DNA of 64,000 nucleotides from Austropuccinia psidii (lineage: Eukaryota > Basidiomycota > Pucciniomycetes > Pucciniales > Sphaerophragmiaceae), in contig JALGQZ010000004.1 in NCBI GenBank assembly GCA_023105745.1, positions 37,214,437 through 37,278,436 on the forward strand. Direction: 5' to 3'. The notes below the pieces were generated by a model. It did not search any database, was not told the origin of the DNA, and saw nothing but the letters and a program-made list of their open reading frames with translations. The position numbers were made by a program, and so were the translations under genes. Shown one piece after another: positions 36,106-46,670 of the stretch (position 1 is its first letter; every line of letters begins with the position of its first letter).

Positions 36106-37020
36106 TTCTAGAGTCATGGAAGCAAAAAGAATCATTCAATCAGAAATGCATATCAAAATCGTGAATTTAATCAAGATTTGGGGCCATAAGTCCATTTATG
36201 GCCCTCTAAAGGTCCTCAATGTGGGTATTAAAGACTGTCTTGGGCCCCAAACAACAAGTAAGGACCTCCCCTCCAACTCTGGGGGGGTCACTATTCTTCA
36301 TGGCCCTGGACCATCCTCAATAGGTCCAGGCCATAATGTCAAAAAACCCTCCAAATGGTCATTTTGACGCCCTTAAACCCCAGAGAAATTGGGTTCAGGG
36401 GGACTCTAATAGCCCCCACAGACCACAGATTAAAGACAGTGGCCCATGGATGGTAAAAGACCAAAATTGGCCAAAAGGGCCAGAAATGGCCAAAATCCAA
36501 AATTCAAGAAAATTGCCATGGGGTGGCAAGGACTAGAAATGAACCTCAGGGTACCCAAATGACCTCAAAAGACCATTTGGGCCCATTTATTCAAGAGTTT
36601 TGGAGACAAGACCTCTTTTTAGGGATGCGTATTAAAAAATATGGTGCAAGAAAAGGCCTCAAGAGGTTGTGGCTAGGGATTAATATAGCTATTATTCACC
36701 AATTTTCAAGCTGGAGATGATGGTGGCCTCCATTTGAGGATTCAGCCCATGGCCACCAACACTCCTTTATTCAAAGAAGAAAAAGACTCAAGGAGGGAAA
36801 TAACTCAATAAATGAAATAACTTACTTAATGAAGAGAAATGGTCAATTAAAGGAAGAAATAACAGGGAGAATGAGGGGAAAGAGTTTCAGGATAATGGTC
36901 AAGAGGAAAGAAAGTTAAAAATTAAAGATTTTAAATATTTTGTGGGGAATTGGGGATGACACTCAAGAGTGGAAGGATATTATGGTGTTCAGAAGCCCAC
37001 CCATTTCAAGAGGGAGATAC
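36106..37020. other. GGCC-rich non-coding block upstream of LTR-3
   Basis: From about 36180 to 36600 the DNA is rich in GGCC, GGGCC and CCATGG, much like the 5' part of the GypB LTRs, while its surroundings are AT-rich. It sits between the start of the antisense ORF and LTR-3, so it may hold the promoter of the former. It ends in CAAGAGGGAGATAC, a polypurine-like tract directly before LTR-3. Confidence 0.5.
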
Positions 37021-37765
37021 TGTCACAGCCACTATCAGGGGTAAGGTTATTCAACCTTAAAGCCACTCAAACTCATGAATACAGCAAATCCAGTATATGT
37101 ATCAGGAATAAGTTTCAGCAAATCTTCTGGCTGAAACATGCATACAGCTTGGTTCATCAATACAGCCTGTCAATGCTTGTACAAGCTGGATATTCCAAAT
37201 ATGGTTTGGATTCACAAGACCTAAAATGTATGATCACCCAACTCTACCACACCTCTTGTACAGACCCTGTACATCCATACAGGGGCTGTATTATTCAAAT
37301 GAATTCAAATGAAGATTCCTCTCAAGAAAATTCACTCTTCAGATCAGGGCTGGTTGAGTCTCACATATACCAGCCCCTCTTCCTCCCCCTGGGGACTTTT
37401 CCCCAGTTAATTAATATAGTTGATTTCTCATTTAATAAATATTCTTACTCTTATTTTTGTGTATTGAGTTGGTGTTTGCATCTTTTCCTCACCTGTTCAG
37501 TAGAGTTGTGGTTGCCATATCCTTATTAAACCTTTTCTTTATTTCTGAAAGGTTGAAACAGTGGACTTGGACTTGTTTGTGGTTTTCTATTTTATTCTTT
37601 ACTGTTGTTTCTCTGGTTCTGCTTTCCTTATATTAGCTTATTAGAAATTCTCTCTTATTCACAATCTTAAGTGTACTCAATCATATTCCATCATCGAGTC
37701 CTGCATAAGTGAGTTCCACTTTACTGAGTGCCAGGCCCTCTTCACTTTGAAGAGCCCCTGTGACA
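37021..37765 (+). repeat. LTR-3: short LTR related to GypB's LTR
   Basis: It begins TGTCACAGCCACTATCAGG and ends AGCCCCTGTGACA, 745 bp. It shares with the GypB LTR the segments TTTTCCCCAGTTAATTAATA, GGTTGAAACAGTG and GAGTGCCAGGCC. A polypurine-like tract precedes it, so it looks like a 3' LTR. LTR-4 at 53579-54269 is a relative in the opposite direction. Confidence 0.8.
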
Positions 37766-38008
37766 ATGAAAGATATATAATAAGAACTCTTAATTTGGAA
37801 AATTTGGAATTCCATTTGTGGAATATATCTGTAACAATAAGCAATATAATATGTATTGGGTCATTTATAACACTATCAATAATCATATTATAGAAATGAG
37901 GTAATAAAATACTCTAAATAAGATATATTAAGTTGATTTGTTCTTTTTTTTGTTATAATCCATTAGGTATGAAGTTATCAATTCAAATATACTTTTATTT
38001 CGAGAGTG
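37766..38008. other. Short unassigned spacer
   Basis: AT-rich DNA between LTR-3 and a MULE end. I see no gene or clear repeat. Confidence 0.4.
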
Positions 38009-38082
38009 GGAAGAATTTGGTAAAAGCATGTAATATCTTATGTGTTTTTACTAATGATTCATGTGATTTTTTACCAGAACCC
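38009..38082 (-). repeat. MULE right end of a further, otherwise lost element
   Basis: CTTATGTGTTTTTACTAATG and TTTTTTACCAGAACCC match, with changes, the right end of MULE-1 (30551-30596). Its body would lie to the left, where only LTR-3 and spacer remain. It stops 17 bp before the left end of MULE-2 at 38100. Confidence 0.5.
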
Positions 38083-38099
38083 ATTTTTTATCATTTTAG

Positions 38100-38466
38100 G
38101 GGTCTAGTAAGAGCACATAAGTAGAATTTTCAAAAACCATGAGGAACTACTTGGACCCATTTTAAATAAAAAAGCCAAAAGAATAACATTCCAAATGTCC
38201 CCCAACAGGGGTTTTCACATCCCCCTCCAAAAAACAAACACATATACCACCCTTAAGCACTTTTTTATATATTTCATTCATTTATTTTTCAAAAGAGCCC
38301 ATTATTTAAATCAAATATGAATTAACTTTATCCTCTTCTCCTCTTTACCTTAAATACTTAATCTTAAGGCATTTTATTGGTTGTCTTTCTTTATTTACTT
38401 TGAAAGATTTCTTTCACTTGAAAACCTTGCAATGACCCAGCCATGCACAGAGGACCTGTCTCTCCA
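38100..38466 (+). mobile_element. MULE-2: left end, 5' flank and first codons of transposase
   Basis: GGGTCTAGTAAGAGCACATAAG at 38100 resembles the MULE-1 end GGGTGTTGGTAAAAACACATAAG. It is followed by about 330 bp of untranslated DNA and an ATG at 38432 (MTQPCTEDLSLQ). GypC is inserted after codon 11, with CTCCA duplicated at 38462-38466 and 48099-48103. Reading on after GypC restores the same frame for several residues before a stop. Confidence 0.65.
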
Positions 38467-39879
38467 TGTCAGGATGATACTATGATGAAGGTATAACTAG
38501 GCTAATTACAACTTTAACTGTGTATGTGACACGGCAAAAATGATTTAAAAAAGATTTATAAGGGTTTATAATGAGATAAAAGGGCTCTACTATTTAGAAA
38601 TAGTGGTGGTGAGCGCTATTGAGAACCCTGGGTGCAGGCTTTATCTGTTGGATTACAATAATTAAAGATTATAATTATACCTGATTATTTAAACAAGAGT
38701 AAAACTGTTTTTGACAGTTTACTACGTAGGTTATTCAAGAGCAGGATGAGGAAAGGTTTTGGCAGTGAAAAGCCCTCCTTTTATCCTGAAATTGGGGTGA
38801 AAAGGCTGTTAGACCTTTTCACGTAGAGGAAGTGAAGATTTTTCACTCCTCATGACAGGCTTGTGGTTTGCAAAAAGCCTGTATACCCTGTGTTGGGCTC
38901 AGATGTGGTTTTGAAACCACATCTGGGCAGTTTTCACCAATACAGGGTGAAGATTTTCATCTGGGGACCTCACAGCCTGATTCTGACGTGTATGACGCGT
39001 AGAATGCTGTACAGAAACTGAATGGGACCCCAGTATTGACTGACATATGAGGTATTGAAGTAAAAACATGCTTCTTCGTCTATTTGACACCTCATATTCA
39101 TGGTTATAGGGTATTATCCCATGGTAAGGCTGTATATGACAGCAGGTGGGATTTTTACCTTAAAATTGTCATAACTCTGTCAGTTTTTGAGATATCAAGC
39201 TCAACGTTGGTTCATTGAATAGCCCTGTATGAGCTCTATACAATGATACCCAACTTGTCATGGTTATCATTAAATATGGCAAAGGTATCCCATGTACAAG
39301 TGTTTTTATACATTGGCGTGTTTTGGGCAAAAGCTGTATTAAGCTTGTTTGGCCAATAACTTCTGTTCTAGTTGAGATATGAGGAAGTGGATGACACCAT
39401 CAGATAGCCCTGATTGTGCTCTTTCCAAAAAGACCCCACTTTAAGTATCTCACACTAAAACTGTAAAAGTTAGATGAGAGGTGAATGTTTTGTTCACCCT
39501 TATTTGGTCTGAATTTGACCATAACTCAAGTAATACTGGTTCTAGCTCAGTTTGGCTAGTACCATTGGATAGCCCTGGCTTAGAGCTTCATTTTGAATAC
39601 CCATTTGATGGGGTTAAGCCTCTACTTCTAGATTTTAGATGAGAGGTGAAAATTAAGGTTTATGCTCAGCAATAACTTTGAGCAGGAATAACTTTGTTAT
39701 TTCTTGTCCTATGGTGATGGGACTTATATTTTCAGGAAGAGGTGAGTTTCCTCTTTCTTTTGATACCTTTTGAGCTAATTTGGCTCAGTTCCATGTTTTG
39801 GTGGTATTTTGGCTATACCATTGGTTTATGGTATTTTGGCTGTCATGCTTGTGCTCTGGTTTTGAGTCACAGGCTGACA
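38467..39879 (-). repeat. GypC 3' LTR (1413 bp)
   Basis: TGTCAG at 38467 to CTGACA at 39874-39879. The adjacent TACCCTCCCTCTAAAAAA at 39880-39897 is, in element orientation, a polypurine tract next to the 3' LTR, which fixes the direction as minus. About ten CpGs remain, more than in the coding interior per length. A 63-codon minus ORF is present in both LTRs but not in GypD. Confidence 0.93.
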
Positions 39880-39903
39880 TACCCTCCCTCTAAAAAAGGC
39901 TCA

Positions 39904-41607
39904 TCATTGATGAGACTGTTCAGTCCTCCTAGAGGCTCTGAATCTCCTTAAATGAAGGTTCCCATCTGGTATGGCATCCTCTGCCAACCATTTGTCTTTG
40001 TCAGCTGTCTGGTTCTTGAATCTGACTAGATATTGTCTCTGATCCTTCCCATTAAGTCTGATTTTTCTGGCCCTGATGATTTTACTCACAGGTCCAGGAG
40101 AGTCTTCTACTTCCACTATTTCTGTTGGAGTGATGCTTTTCTTCCTGGAGGGGAATTTATCCTCCTCTGTTTGGAAGTATGGTTTGACCAGGCTCACTGG
40201 AAAGACTGGGTGTTTCCTAGAAAACTCCTCAGTGAGCTTGACCTCTACTGCATTCTTCCCTATCAACTTAATGATAGTGAAGGGCCCTACAAATGAGTCT
40301 CTCATTTTCTTAGGTCCTTTGAGATTGTTAAAGTTCAGTGTAGACACTAACACCTGGTCCCCTTCCTTGAAGTCAGGTTCCATATGTGACTTGTCCCACC
40401 TTTGCTTGTTATACTCTTTGGCCTCAGCTATGCATTTGGCAGCAGTATCACAGGCTTTCTTCCACATATCATGGAAGTCTTTGGCTGTGGGGTGGATGGT
40501 CAGAAGATTTTTCTTCAAGTGATCCACAGGTAACAGGGGATTCCACCCTTTCTCTACCAGTGCAGGTGTTTTTCCTGTGGTAGAGTGCTGGCTTGTATTA
40601 TAAGCCAGTTGGACTGCTGGTAAGAGGGTGACCCAATCATGGGTATATCCCTCATGGTCCTTGTATTCCATGCCATAGGCACAGAACCTCCTGAGGATGT
40701 CCTCCATTGTTTGGATCATCCTCTCAGCTAGGCCATCTGTTTGTGGATGGTAAGCTGTGGAAAAAGCAAGCTTGGTGCCAAGCATGTCATATAAATTGGT
40801 CCAAGATCCAGATGTAAATTTTGGGTCCCTGTCACTAATTATGATCTTAGGGACTCCACAGGTGGATATGATGTTATTCCAAAATAACAGAGCAGTGTCC
40901 ATGGCTGTGTCCTCTTTATGGCATGGTAGACATCTCATGCTCTTGCTGAACCTATCAACTATGATTAAGCAGGCATTGTAGTTTTCTTTGCCTCCTGGGA
41001 CAAGTCCTGTGACCCAGTCCATGTTGATGGTTTCCCATGGGTGTTTGGGTTCTTCTATGTGTTGAAGCAACCCATATTTCTTCCCATGTTTTCTATTTGC
41101 CTTTTGGCATCTTTCACAAGTGTTGATGTATTCACTCAACTCTTGCTCCCACTTGGGCCACCAAGCTGTGCTTGCTACCCTCTCCTTAGTCCTGTCCTCA
41201 CTCATGTGTCCCATGTAGGGGCAGTCATGGCATTCCTGCAGGATTAAAGAGATGTGGTCTCTGTCTATCACTGTGAGTGCACTGGTGTGCTTGTCTCTGT
41301 GATAAATCAGGCCATCTATAAGGAAGAATTTATTGTCCTTATAGGCCCTCAACCAGGGTTCCTCCAGCTGGGTTTCCAGTTCTGGGCTCCTGTATTTTTG
41401 TTGAAGGAGTTGGAGTAGTATGCTACACTGTTTGTGTTTAGCATAAGATTTCAGTACTGCATTGAAGAATTCATTGTGCAGTTCTGAGGAACTTATCCCC
41501 AGTATGGGGGTTTCTGTCCCTTCTGAATCAGTGTTTCCACTGTCAAGGGTACCACTCCCTGGTGCCCATTCAGAGAATCTGAAGTTCTTCTTCCTATCTA
41601 TTTCCAT
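39904..41607 (-). CDS. GypC integrase with chromodomain
   Basis: 567 codons, read right to left. The HHCC zinc head is near residues 130-175 ([15 protein letters not shown], then CERCQKAN). The DDE catalytic core follows ([25 protein letters not shown] in [12 protein letters not shown]), then a [11 protein letters not shown] block. A C-terminal chromodomain ([30 protein letters not shown]) follows. All catalytic residues appear present, and the region is one long open frame. It is detached from RT by a frameshift at about 41600, so it would not be made as part of a normal polyprotein. The stop at 39904 lies 7 bp from the polypurine tract. Confidence 0.92.
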   Translation of the reverse strand: MEIDRKKNFRFSEWAPGSGTLDSGNTDSEGTETPILGISSSELHNEFFNAVLKSYAKHKQCSILLQLLQQKYRSPELETQLEEPWLRAYKDNKFFLIDGLIYHRDKHTSALTVIDRDHISLILQECHDCPYMGHMSEDRTKERVASTAWWPKWEQELSEYINTCERCQKANRKHGKKYGLLQHIEEPKHPWETINMDWVTGLVPGGKENYNACLIIVDRFSKSMRCLPCHKEDTAMDTALLFWNNIISTCGVPKIIISDRDPKFTSGSWTNLYDMLGTKLAFSTAYHPQTDGLAERMIQTMEDILRRFCAYGMEYKDHEGYTHDWVTLLPAVQLAYNTSQHSTTGKTPALVEKGWNPLLPVDHLKKNLLTIHPTAKDFHDMWKKACDTAAKCIAEAKEYNKQRWDKSHMEPDFKEGDQVLVSTLNFNNLKGPKKMRDSFVGPFTIIKLIGKNAVEVKLTEEFSRKHPVFPVSLVKPYFQTEEDKFPSRKKSITPTEIVEVEDSPGPVSKIIRARKIRLNGKDQRQYLVRFKNQTADKDKWLAEDAIPDGNLHLRRFRASRRTEQSHQ

Positions 41608-43913
41608 AAAATGGATAGGAATTTTTGCAGCAACTTCAGGGTCATAAGCTGGATTGCTTTTGACATTATCCAGTGGCCATCTGCATTGGTATGGCTTTTA
41701 CCCTCTTTGTATATGATGGTCATGTTCCCTCTATACTCCTGGATGGCTATTTGCCATCTCAGAATGTGTCTATTAGTAGTCTTCATGTTTAGTAAAGACT
41801 TCAAGACTGTGCAGTCTGTGTAGACTTTGAAGACTGCACCCTCCAAATAGTAATGGAGTTTTTCTAGAGCCCAGACTAGACATAAACATTCTGTCTGGGT
41901 GGCCCCATACCTGGCTTCTGAATCTTTCAGCTGCCTGGAGATGTAACATATTACACCTTCTCTTGTTTCACCATCCACAATTTGTCTTTGGTGAAGGGCT
42001 GCTCCCAAGCCTTGGCTGCATGCTGCATCTATATATAACTTAAATGGTAGTTCAAAGTCAGGCAAGATGAGCACAGGTGCATTAGTGAGTTCATATTTGA
42101 TCCTCTCATATGCATCCCTCCTTTCCTCGGTTATTTCAAAAACTACATCCTTTGAGCATAACTTGTATAAACTACTGGTTATGTGGGCAAAGTTTTTGAT
42201 GTGGTTTCTATAGTAGCTAGCAAATCCAAGGAAAGATTGCATCTCTTTGATGTTCTTTGGTACTGGATTTTGCAGTACTGCTGCTACTTTGTTCTGGTCA
42301 ATTGCCAGACTAAGGCCTGAGACTTTGTGTCCTAGAGCTAGTAGCTCTTGTTGGCCAAAATTACACTTTTTGAGTGAAATTTTCAGATTGATGGGTGTAC
42401 ATTTACTTAGCACTCTGTATATGTATTGTACATGGTCTTCCCATGTCTCTGAGTATATAATGATATCATAAATGTATACTACCATCCAGCCTTCCATTAT
42501 TTCTTCTTGAAATATGGTGTCCATCATCCTTTGGAAGTGGGCTGGTGCATTCTTGATGCCAAATGGCATCCTGGTGTACTCATATATGCCCATATGGCAT
42601 ATAATTCTGAGTAATTTCATGGAGTTTGGTTTAACTCCATTTTGGTGGAAGCCCTTCATACAATCCATCTTGGTTATGTATTTAGCTTTGGCCAATTTAT
42701 CCAAGGCATGAGGTATCCTTGGTATAGGATACCTGTCTGCTTTTGTGTAGTTGTTCAGGGCTCTGAAGTCTCCACACAGTCTAGACTTGCCATCATGCCA
42801 GGTGATTAGGACAGGAGTGGTGATTTCCACTATTTCATTATGTCCAATCTTCCTGATGACATCCATGTCCAGGAGTTCATTGATGTGTTTTTCAATTTCT
42901 TTCCTGGTTTCCAGACTTGCTGGATAAGGAGGTCTCCTCAGCATGGGTGGATAAGGCCTTTCTACATCCAGATATAGTTCTATATCATGGCCTTTGATCT
43001 TTCCTAACGGTTCTTCACCAATGGCAAATGCTGGTCTATTCTTCCTCAGCATCTTCAGTAAACTTAGCTTTTGTTTACTGGTGAGGGTAGTGCTAAACTG
43101 TCCCTCTCTGAATTCTTTCAGAAGTTCTTCTAGTGGGTCCTGAGAAGATATCTGGTATATATCAAGAGAAAATTTCTTTTCCTTGTTAGTACCAATGGTA
43201 ATATGCCTATTTTTACTATTGTAAATATCTATGCTATACATCCTCTGGTAATATGTTCCCAGTAAAAACCCTTGGATGTGGGCATCTTCAAGCACTACAA
43301 ACTCTGGGTTGAGTCTGATATTACCTTTTCTGTGGGGTATAATTATCTCTTTGATAATTGTCCCAATAGAGGTCATCTTTCCAGATGCACTCTTAAAGTT
43401 CTTTGCCCTGGTGGGCAAGAGTTCTTTTTCCCAGTTTGGGAAGTGGTTATCCAGATAATTTCTGGCCACTATGGAGAAGTGTGCTCCACTGTCAATGATC
43501 AGTGGGTGCTGAGCATTGTCAATACATACAGTCATTTTTGTGGCTGTTCCATGTATATATTCCATTCCTTTGGTTGGTGTAACCAGGAATGTTTGTGCAT
43601 CTTGTGTGTGTTTACACAAGTTCTTGTTGGCAGTGTCTTGTGGCATGCCTGCTTCCAACTGTATATCTTGGATTTCTAGTGGAGTTTCCTCTTGGTATTC
43701 CACTAGAAATTCCTCTCTTGGGTCTTGATCCTCATCATATGGTTCTCTGATGGCATCACCCATAGAGTCTGATTCAGAATCCTCTGTTGGAGGTTCTTCT
43801 TCAGGGACTTCTTCTATAGCATAGACTTTCTTTGCTTTTGGACAGTTGTTGGCATAGTGGTCTGTTGAACCACAATTGTGACAAGCATTCTTCTTCTTTG
43901 CCACTTCTGCCAC
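41598..43913 (-). pseudogene. GypC pol: zinc knuckle, protease, RT, RNase H
   Basis: This frame starts within the nucleocapsid knuckle ([14 protein letters not shown]). Protease ([13 protein letters not shown] near residue 138), RT and RNase H ([30 protein letters not shown]) follow. The RT box reads YIYD instead of YIDD (codons at 42465-42470), so the first catalytic aspartate is lost. The end (SHTNADG, then an unrelated tail) shows a small loss and frameshift before integrase, which overlaps by 10 bp in another frame. At the 5' side gag and this frame are separated by a one-base difference in a C-run near 43920. Confidence 0.9.
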
Positions 43914-44892
43914 TCTTTCTCTGGGGTTTGTCTTTAAACTCTACCCTGAAAGGTTGTTTCTCTTTGAAACTATTGCTTCTATATGGGGTGAATTTCCCTA
44001 TATTAGTCCTTTTCCTTATGTCTTGTAAGGTATTGGCTATATCATCTAGAGTGCAATTTTGGTTGCATCTGCACTTTACTGCATGCTCTAGTTCTCCTGG
44101 CAGTTGTGTCAGAAGTTTATGATTCCTCATTTGAATGTTCATTTGAGGATCAATGGCTTTAAGTCTTTTAGACTGTCTAAGACACCACTCATATGGATCT
44201 TTGTCCACAGAGTATTTGTCATTTTCAAATGACATGGTCTTTTGCCATATCCAAGTTCCATTATTGTACTTTTGGATTATTTGACTCTTCCACCATGGCC
44301 AATTTCTTCTGCCATGGATTTCTTTCATTTCAGTGTACCATATACTTGCATGACCTTTAAATGCAGTATTCAGTCTAGCAGTAATCCAGTAATCTGGTAT
44401 GCTTGGTACATCAATGAAGAGTCCATCAATATAATCTATGAGTTCCATATGATCATATTCTCCTGATCCAGAGAATTTGGGCCAGCTTGAGGCCTCAGGA
44501 AGCTGTTTCAAGGCTTCCTTCTCTGAATAAGACATGCCATCTCCATCCTGGTATTGTGATGGAGATCTTGCCTTATTCAACAACATGGCATCTGGTTGAT
44601 ATGGATTCTCCATAGCTTGGCCTTGTGGTTGGGGCTTTAAGCTATGGTAGGCATCAAACAGTTTGTTGATGTCTTGGTTCAGACACTCCCTGTCCCTGCT
44701 ACTATGGTGTTGTTCTTCAGAGACTTGATTCAGTCTCTTGTTGGTTTCTTCAGAGGCTTTGCTCAGTTGAGCATATCCTTCCTGAAGGTTTTTAACTATC
44801 TGCTCCAGTGAGGCTTGAGTCTTTCTCATCCTCTCTTGGGCAGCTGCAAATTCTGTAGCCTGCTTTGCAGATTGCTCAGCATATTGGGACAT
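43801..44892 (-). pseudogene. GypC gag (capsid)
   Basis: 363 codons of Gag, starting MSQYAEQSAKQ after a TAA at about 44890 that sits where related copies read glutamine. A coiled-coil-like N-terminal part (KNLQEGYAQLSKASEETNKR) is followed by the capsid core (WPKFSGSGEYDHMELIDYI, WYTEMKEIHGRRNWPWWKS). Its last part is out of frame because of the C-run change near 43920, where the zinc knuckle continues in the other frame. GypA 2-1077 and GypD are relatives. Confidence 0.88.
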
Positions 44893-46077
44893 TTATAACC
44901 ACAGTGTGTCACTGTTGATGTTACTCTCAGATGTGATAATGTTATTTTCAGTCTGAGTGGGGGTAATGTTTCTATTATTAAGACTACTGATTCTAGAGTG
45001 GTTTACAACTACTTCTGGTTCTTGTGTACTTCCTTTACCAAATCTAACAGCTTCTGGATCATGGGGTCTGACTCTTTCCTCCTCTGGTTGAATGAGGCTT
45101 TGTTCTTGCCCTTGTTGCCTTGTCTTCTCCTGGAAACTTCCTGGAATTGTGAAGAATGGTGACTCTTGGCCACTGATCTGCTGGTTTCTGAATGGTGTGA
45201 AGCCACTGGAGAGCTGATTTGGCTTGCTCCTTGTGAACCTGAAGGAATCTGAGTAGGCCCTGTCTGGGTTAACTGTTCTTCTATAGCTTGGATAGTGGCT
45301 TGATTCTCCCTTATCCTCTGTGCCCTTGCCTCCAGGAGTCTGTGCTGCCTGGTAGGATTCCAACCCTTGGTGATTACCATAAGGTCTTTGAAGTCTATCT
45401 CTTTGAGACAGATCTTCTGGCAACTTGATCCCAGTTCTGCCCAGTGAGTTGCTAGGTTGAACCTCTTGTTGTCCATGCTCCATTGAAATAAATCTTTGAG
45501 GAGTTGGTGGATCTGAAGAACTTGATCCATATCCTTCCAGTCCTCTGGTTTGAGGTTTCTGTTGAATTGGAGTGTGAATGGAAAGGTTGATATTATCTCC
45601 CTCATTGTTTTGCCATCCACCACTGTGTCCAATGTGTCTTCTTTCAGGTCTTCTGGTTCTAGACATTCCTGCTCTATCCTCTGGCTGGTTCCTTTGGAAG
45701 CCAAGGTCTCTGAGATATGCAGGGGACATATCAGTGTTTGCAAGCAGTCAAAAACTTTATGTTCTTAGGGTATTTACCTTTGACTGTGCCTTGTACAAAT
45801 TTGTTATCTGCTGATTTGGGCAGTTTGCCTTTGGAGGTTACAACTGGGTTAATAATTGTAATCTTCCCTGTACAAGTGGTTAAGGTTGGTTTACCTTGTA
45901 TTGAAGCAGAGTTTCGTGGTTTTCTACTCCTCTGAGTGGCTATTGGTGTCCACTTCTTGGCTGTAATGAGGCCTTCACTAAGCCTTTTTCCTTTACCCTT
46001 GCTGCCCTCTGGTTCTGAGGGTTTCACTGGTGTGTTGGCCTGTGACTGGGTTTCAAGTGGGATGTAGTTTTCTTCCA
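44893..46077 (-). pseudogene. GypC ORF1: 5' Gag-like region with an intron
   Basis: Read right to left. The first part, EENYIPLETQSQANTP onward, is at 46077-45778. A 68-nt intron at 45710-45777 joins FVQGTVK to ETLASKGTSQR. The frame then runs to a TAG at 45009 (DLVKEVHKNQK). A -1 frame (44893-45729) overlaps it and leads to gag, interrupted by a TAA at about 44890. The protein is basic and Ser/Gln-rich with no domain I can name. It lies upstream of gag and is also present, decayed, in GypD at 62330-63430. A matrix-like or accessory role is inference. Confidence 0.75.
45710..45777 (-). other. Probable 68-nt spliceosomal intron in GypC ORF1
   Basis: In element orientation it begins GTAAATACCC after CAAAG and ends GCATATCTCAG before AGACC. 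A CTGAT branch-like motif lies about 22 nt before the AG. Unspliced reading hits TGA at the end of ACACTGA. Splicing joins the two ORF1 pieces in frame. GypD keeps the acceptor (ACATCTTAG before AGACC), but its donor is lost. Confidence 0.75.
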
Positions 46078-46625
46078 CTGAATCAAAACAGGAAAAAGAG
46101 GGCTTATGTCAGTTAAGACTTCTTAAAAGGCTGGTTTTGCACGTCTAAGAATGGCCTCTGGGCTTGTATATTATTACAGTATGCCCTTGTATAATGACAG
46201 TGTAATTGAATTAACAATTTCACGTCAAAAATACAGCTTATGGTGTCCTGTCACACTGTTTGTGTGTCAGTATCCCTCAGATACACTTGTTGTTTGCAAG
46301 TGTATTCTGTAAAAGTGGTTTGTATACAAGTGTTATTGAATTAACAATACACTTGACCACGCCTCAACTGATGGTTTTTCAGTCAGGGGTGTCCTTATTC
46401 AGTCAAGAATACAGGACTTTATTAGTGGCTTATGTGTTTTTATATGCAAAACACGCCAAAAATAATAAATTACTGTGGGTATTAACCACGCAAAAAATAC
46501 TCTTATAATATGAGTATATAAAAAAAAGGTGAAAATATATAAAATATATATATTTAAATAGAAATTACGCCTAAAAAACGATAAAACAATGTGTTAATAA
46601 GTCATAAAAAAGAGAAAAGACTTAC
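46078..46625 (-). other. Probable leader intron of GypC that creates the start codon
   Basis: In element orientation a consensus donor GTAAGT follows CCTTACAA (exon end 46626), and a pyrimidine-rich acceptor CCTGTTTTGATTCAG ends at 46078. Joining them gives CCTTACAA plus TGGAAGAAAAC, so the A of exon 1 and TG of exon 2 form an ATG in the ORF1 frame. No in-frame ATG exists at this place in the unspliced sequence. The intron would be 548 nt. GypD keeps a GT and an AG at both places. Confidence 0.6.
46281..46358. repeat. Clustered palindromes in the GypC leader
   Basis: ATACACTTG at 46281-46289 pairs perfectly with CAAGTGTAT at 46297-46305 across a 7-nt loop. A second near-palindrome, from CAAGTGTTATTG to CAATACACTTG, follows at about 46328-46356. 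CAAGTGT and its inverse thus occur four times in under 80 bp, inside the proposed leader intron. Confidence 0.6.
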
Positions 46626-46650
46626 TTGTAAGGTCCCAAAAAGGTCAAAA

Positions 46651-46667
46651 ACATGGCCAGGCCCCCA
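46651..46667 (-). other. Candidate GypC primer binding site
   Basis: Directly inside the 5' LTR, after TTT, the element strand reads TGGGGGCCTGGCCATGT. TGG next to the LTR is the usual start of a tRNA primer site. The tRNA cannot be named with confidence. GypD has a similar sequence at about 63979-63996. Confidence 0.5.
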
Positions 46668-46670
46668 AAA

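Noticed and set aside
38899..39090. 63-codon ORF in the GypC LTR, present in both copies (also 47118-47309)
   Set aside because: The LTRs are about 99% identical, so duplication explains it; the older GypD LTR does not keep it.
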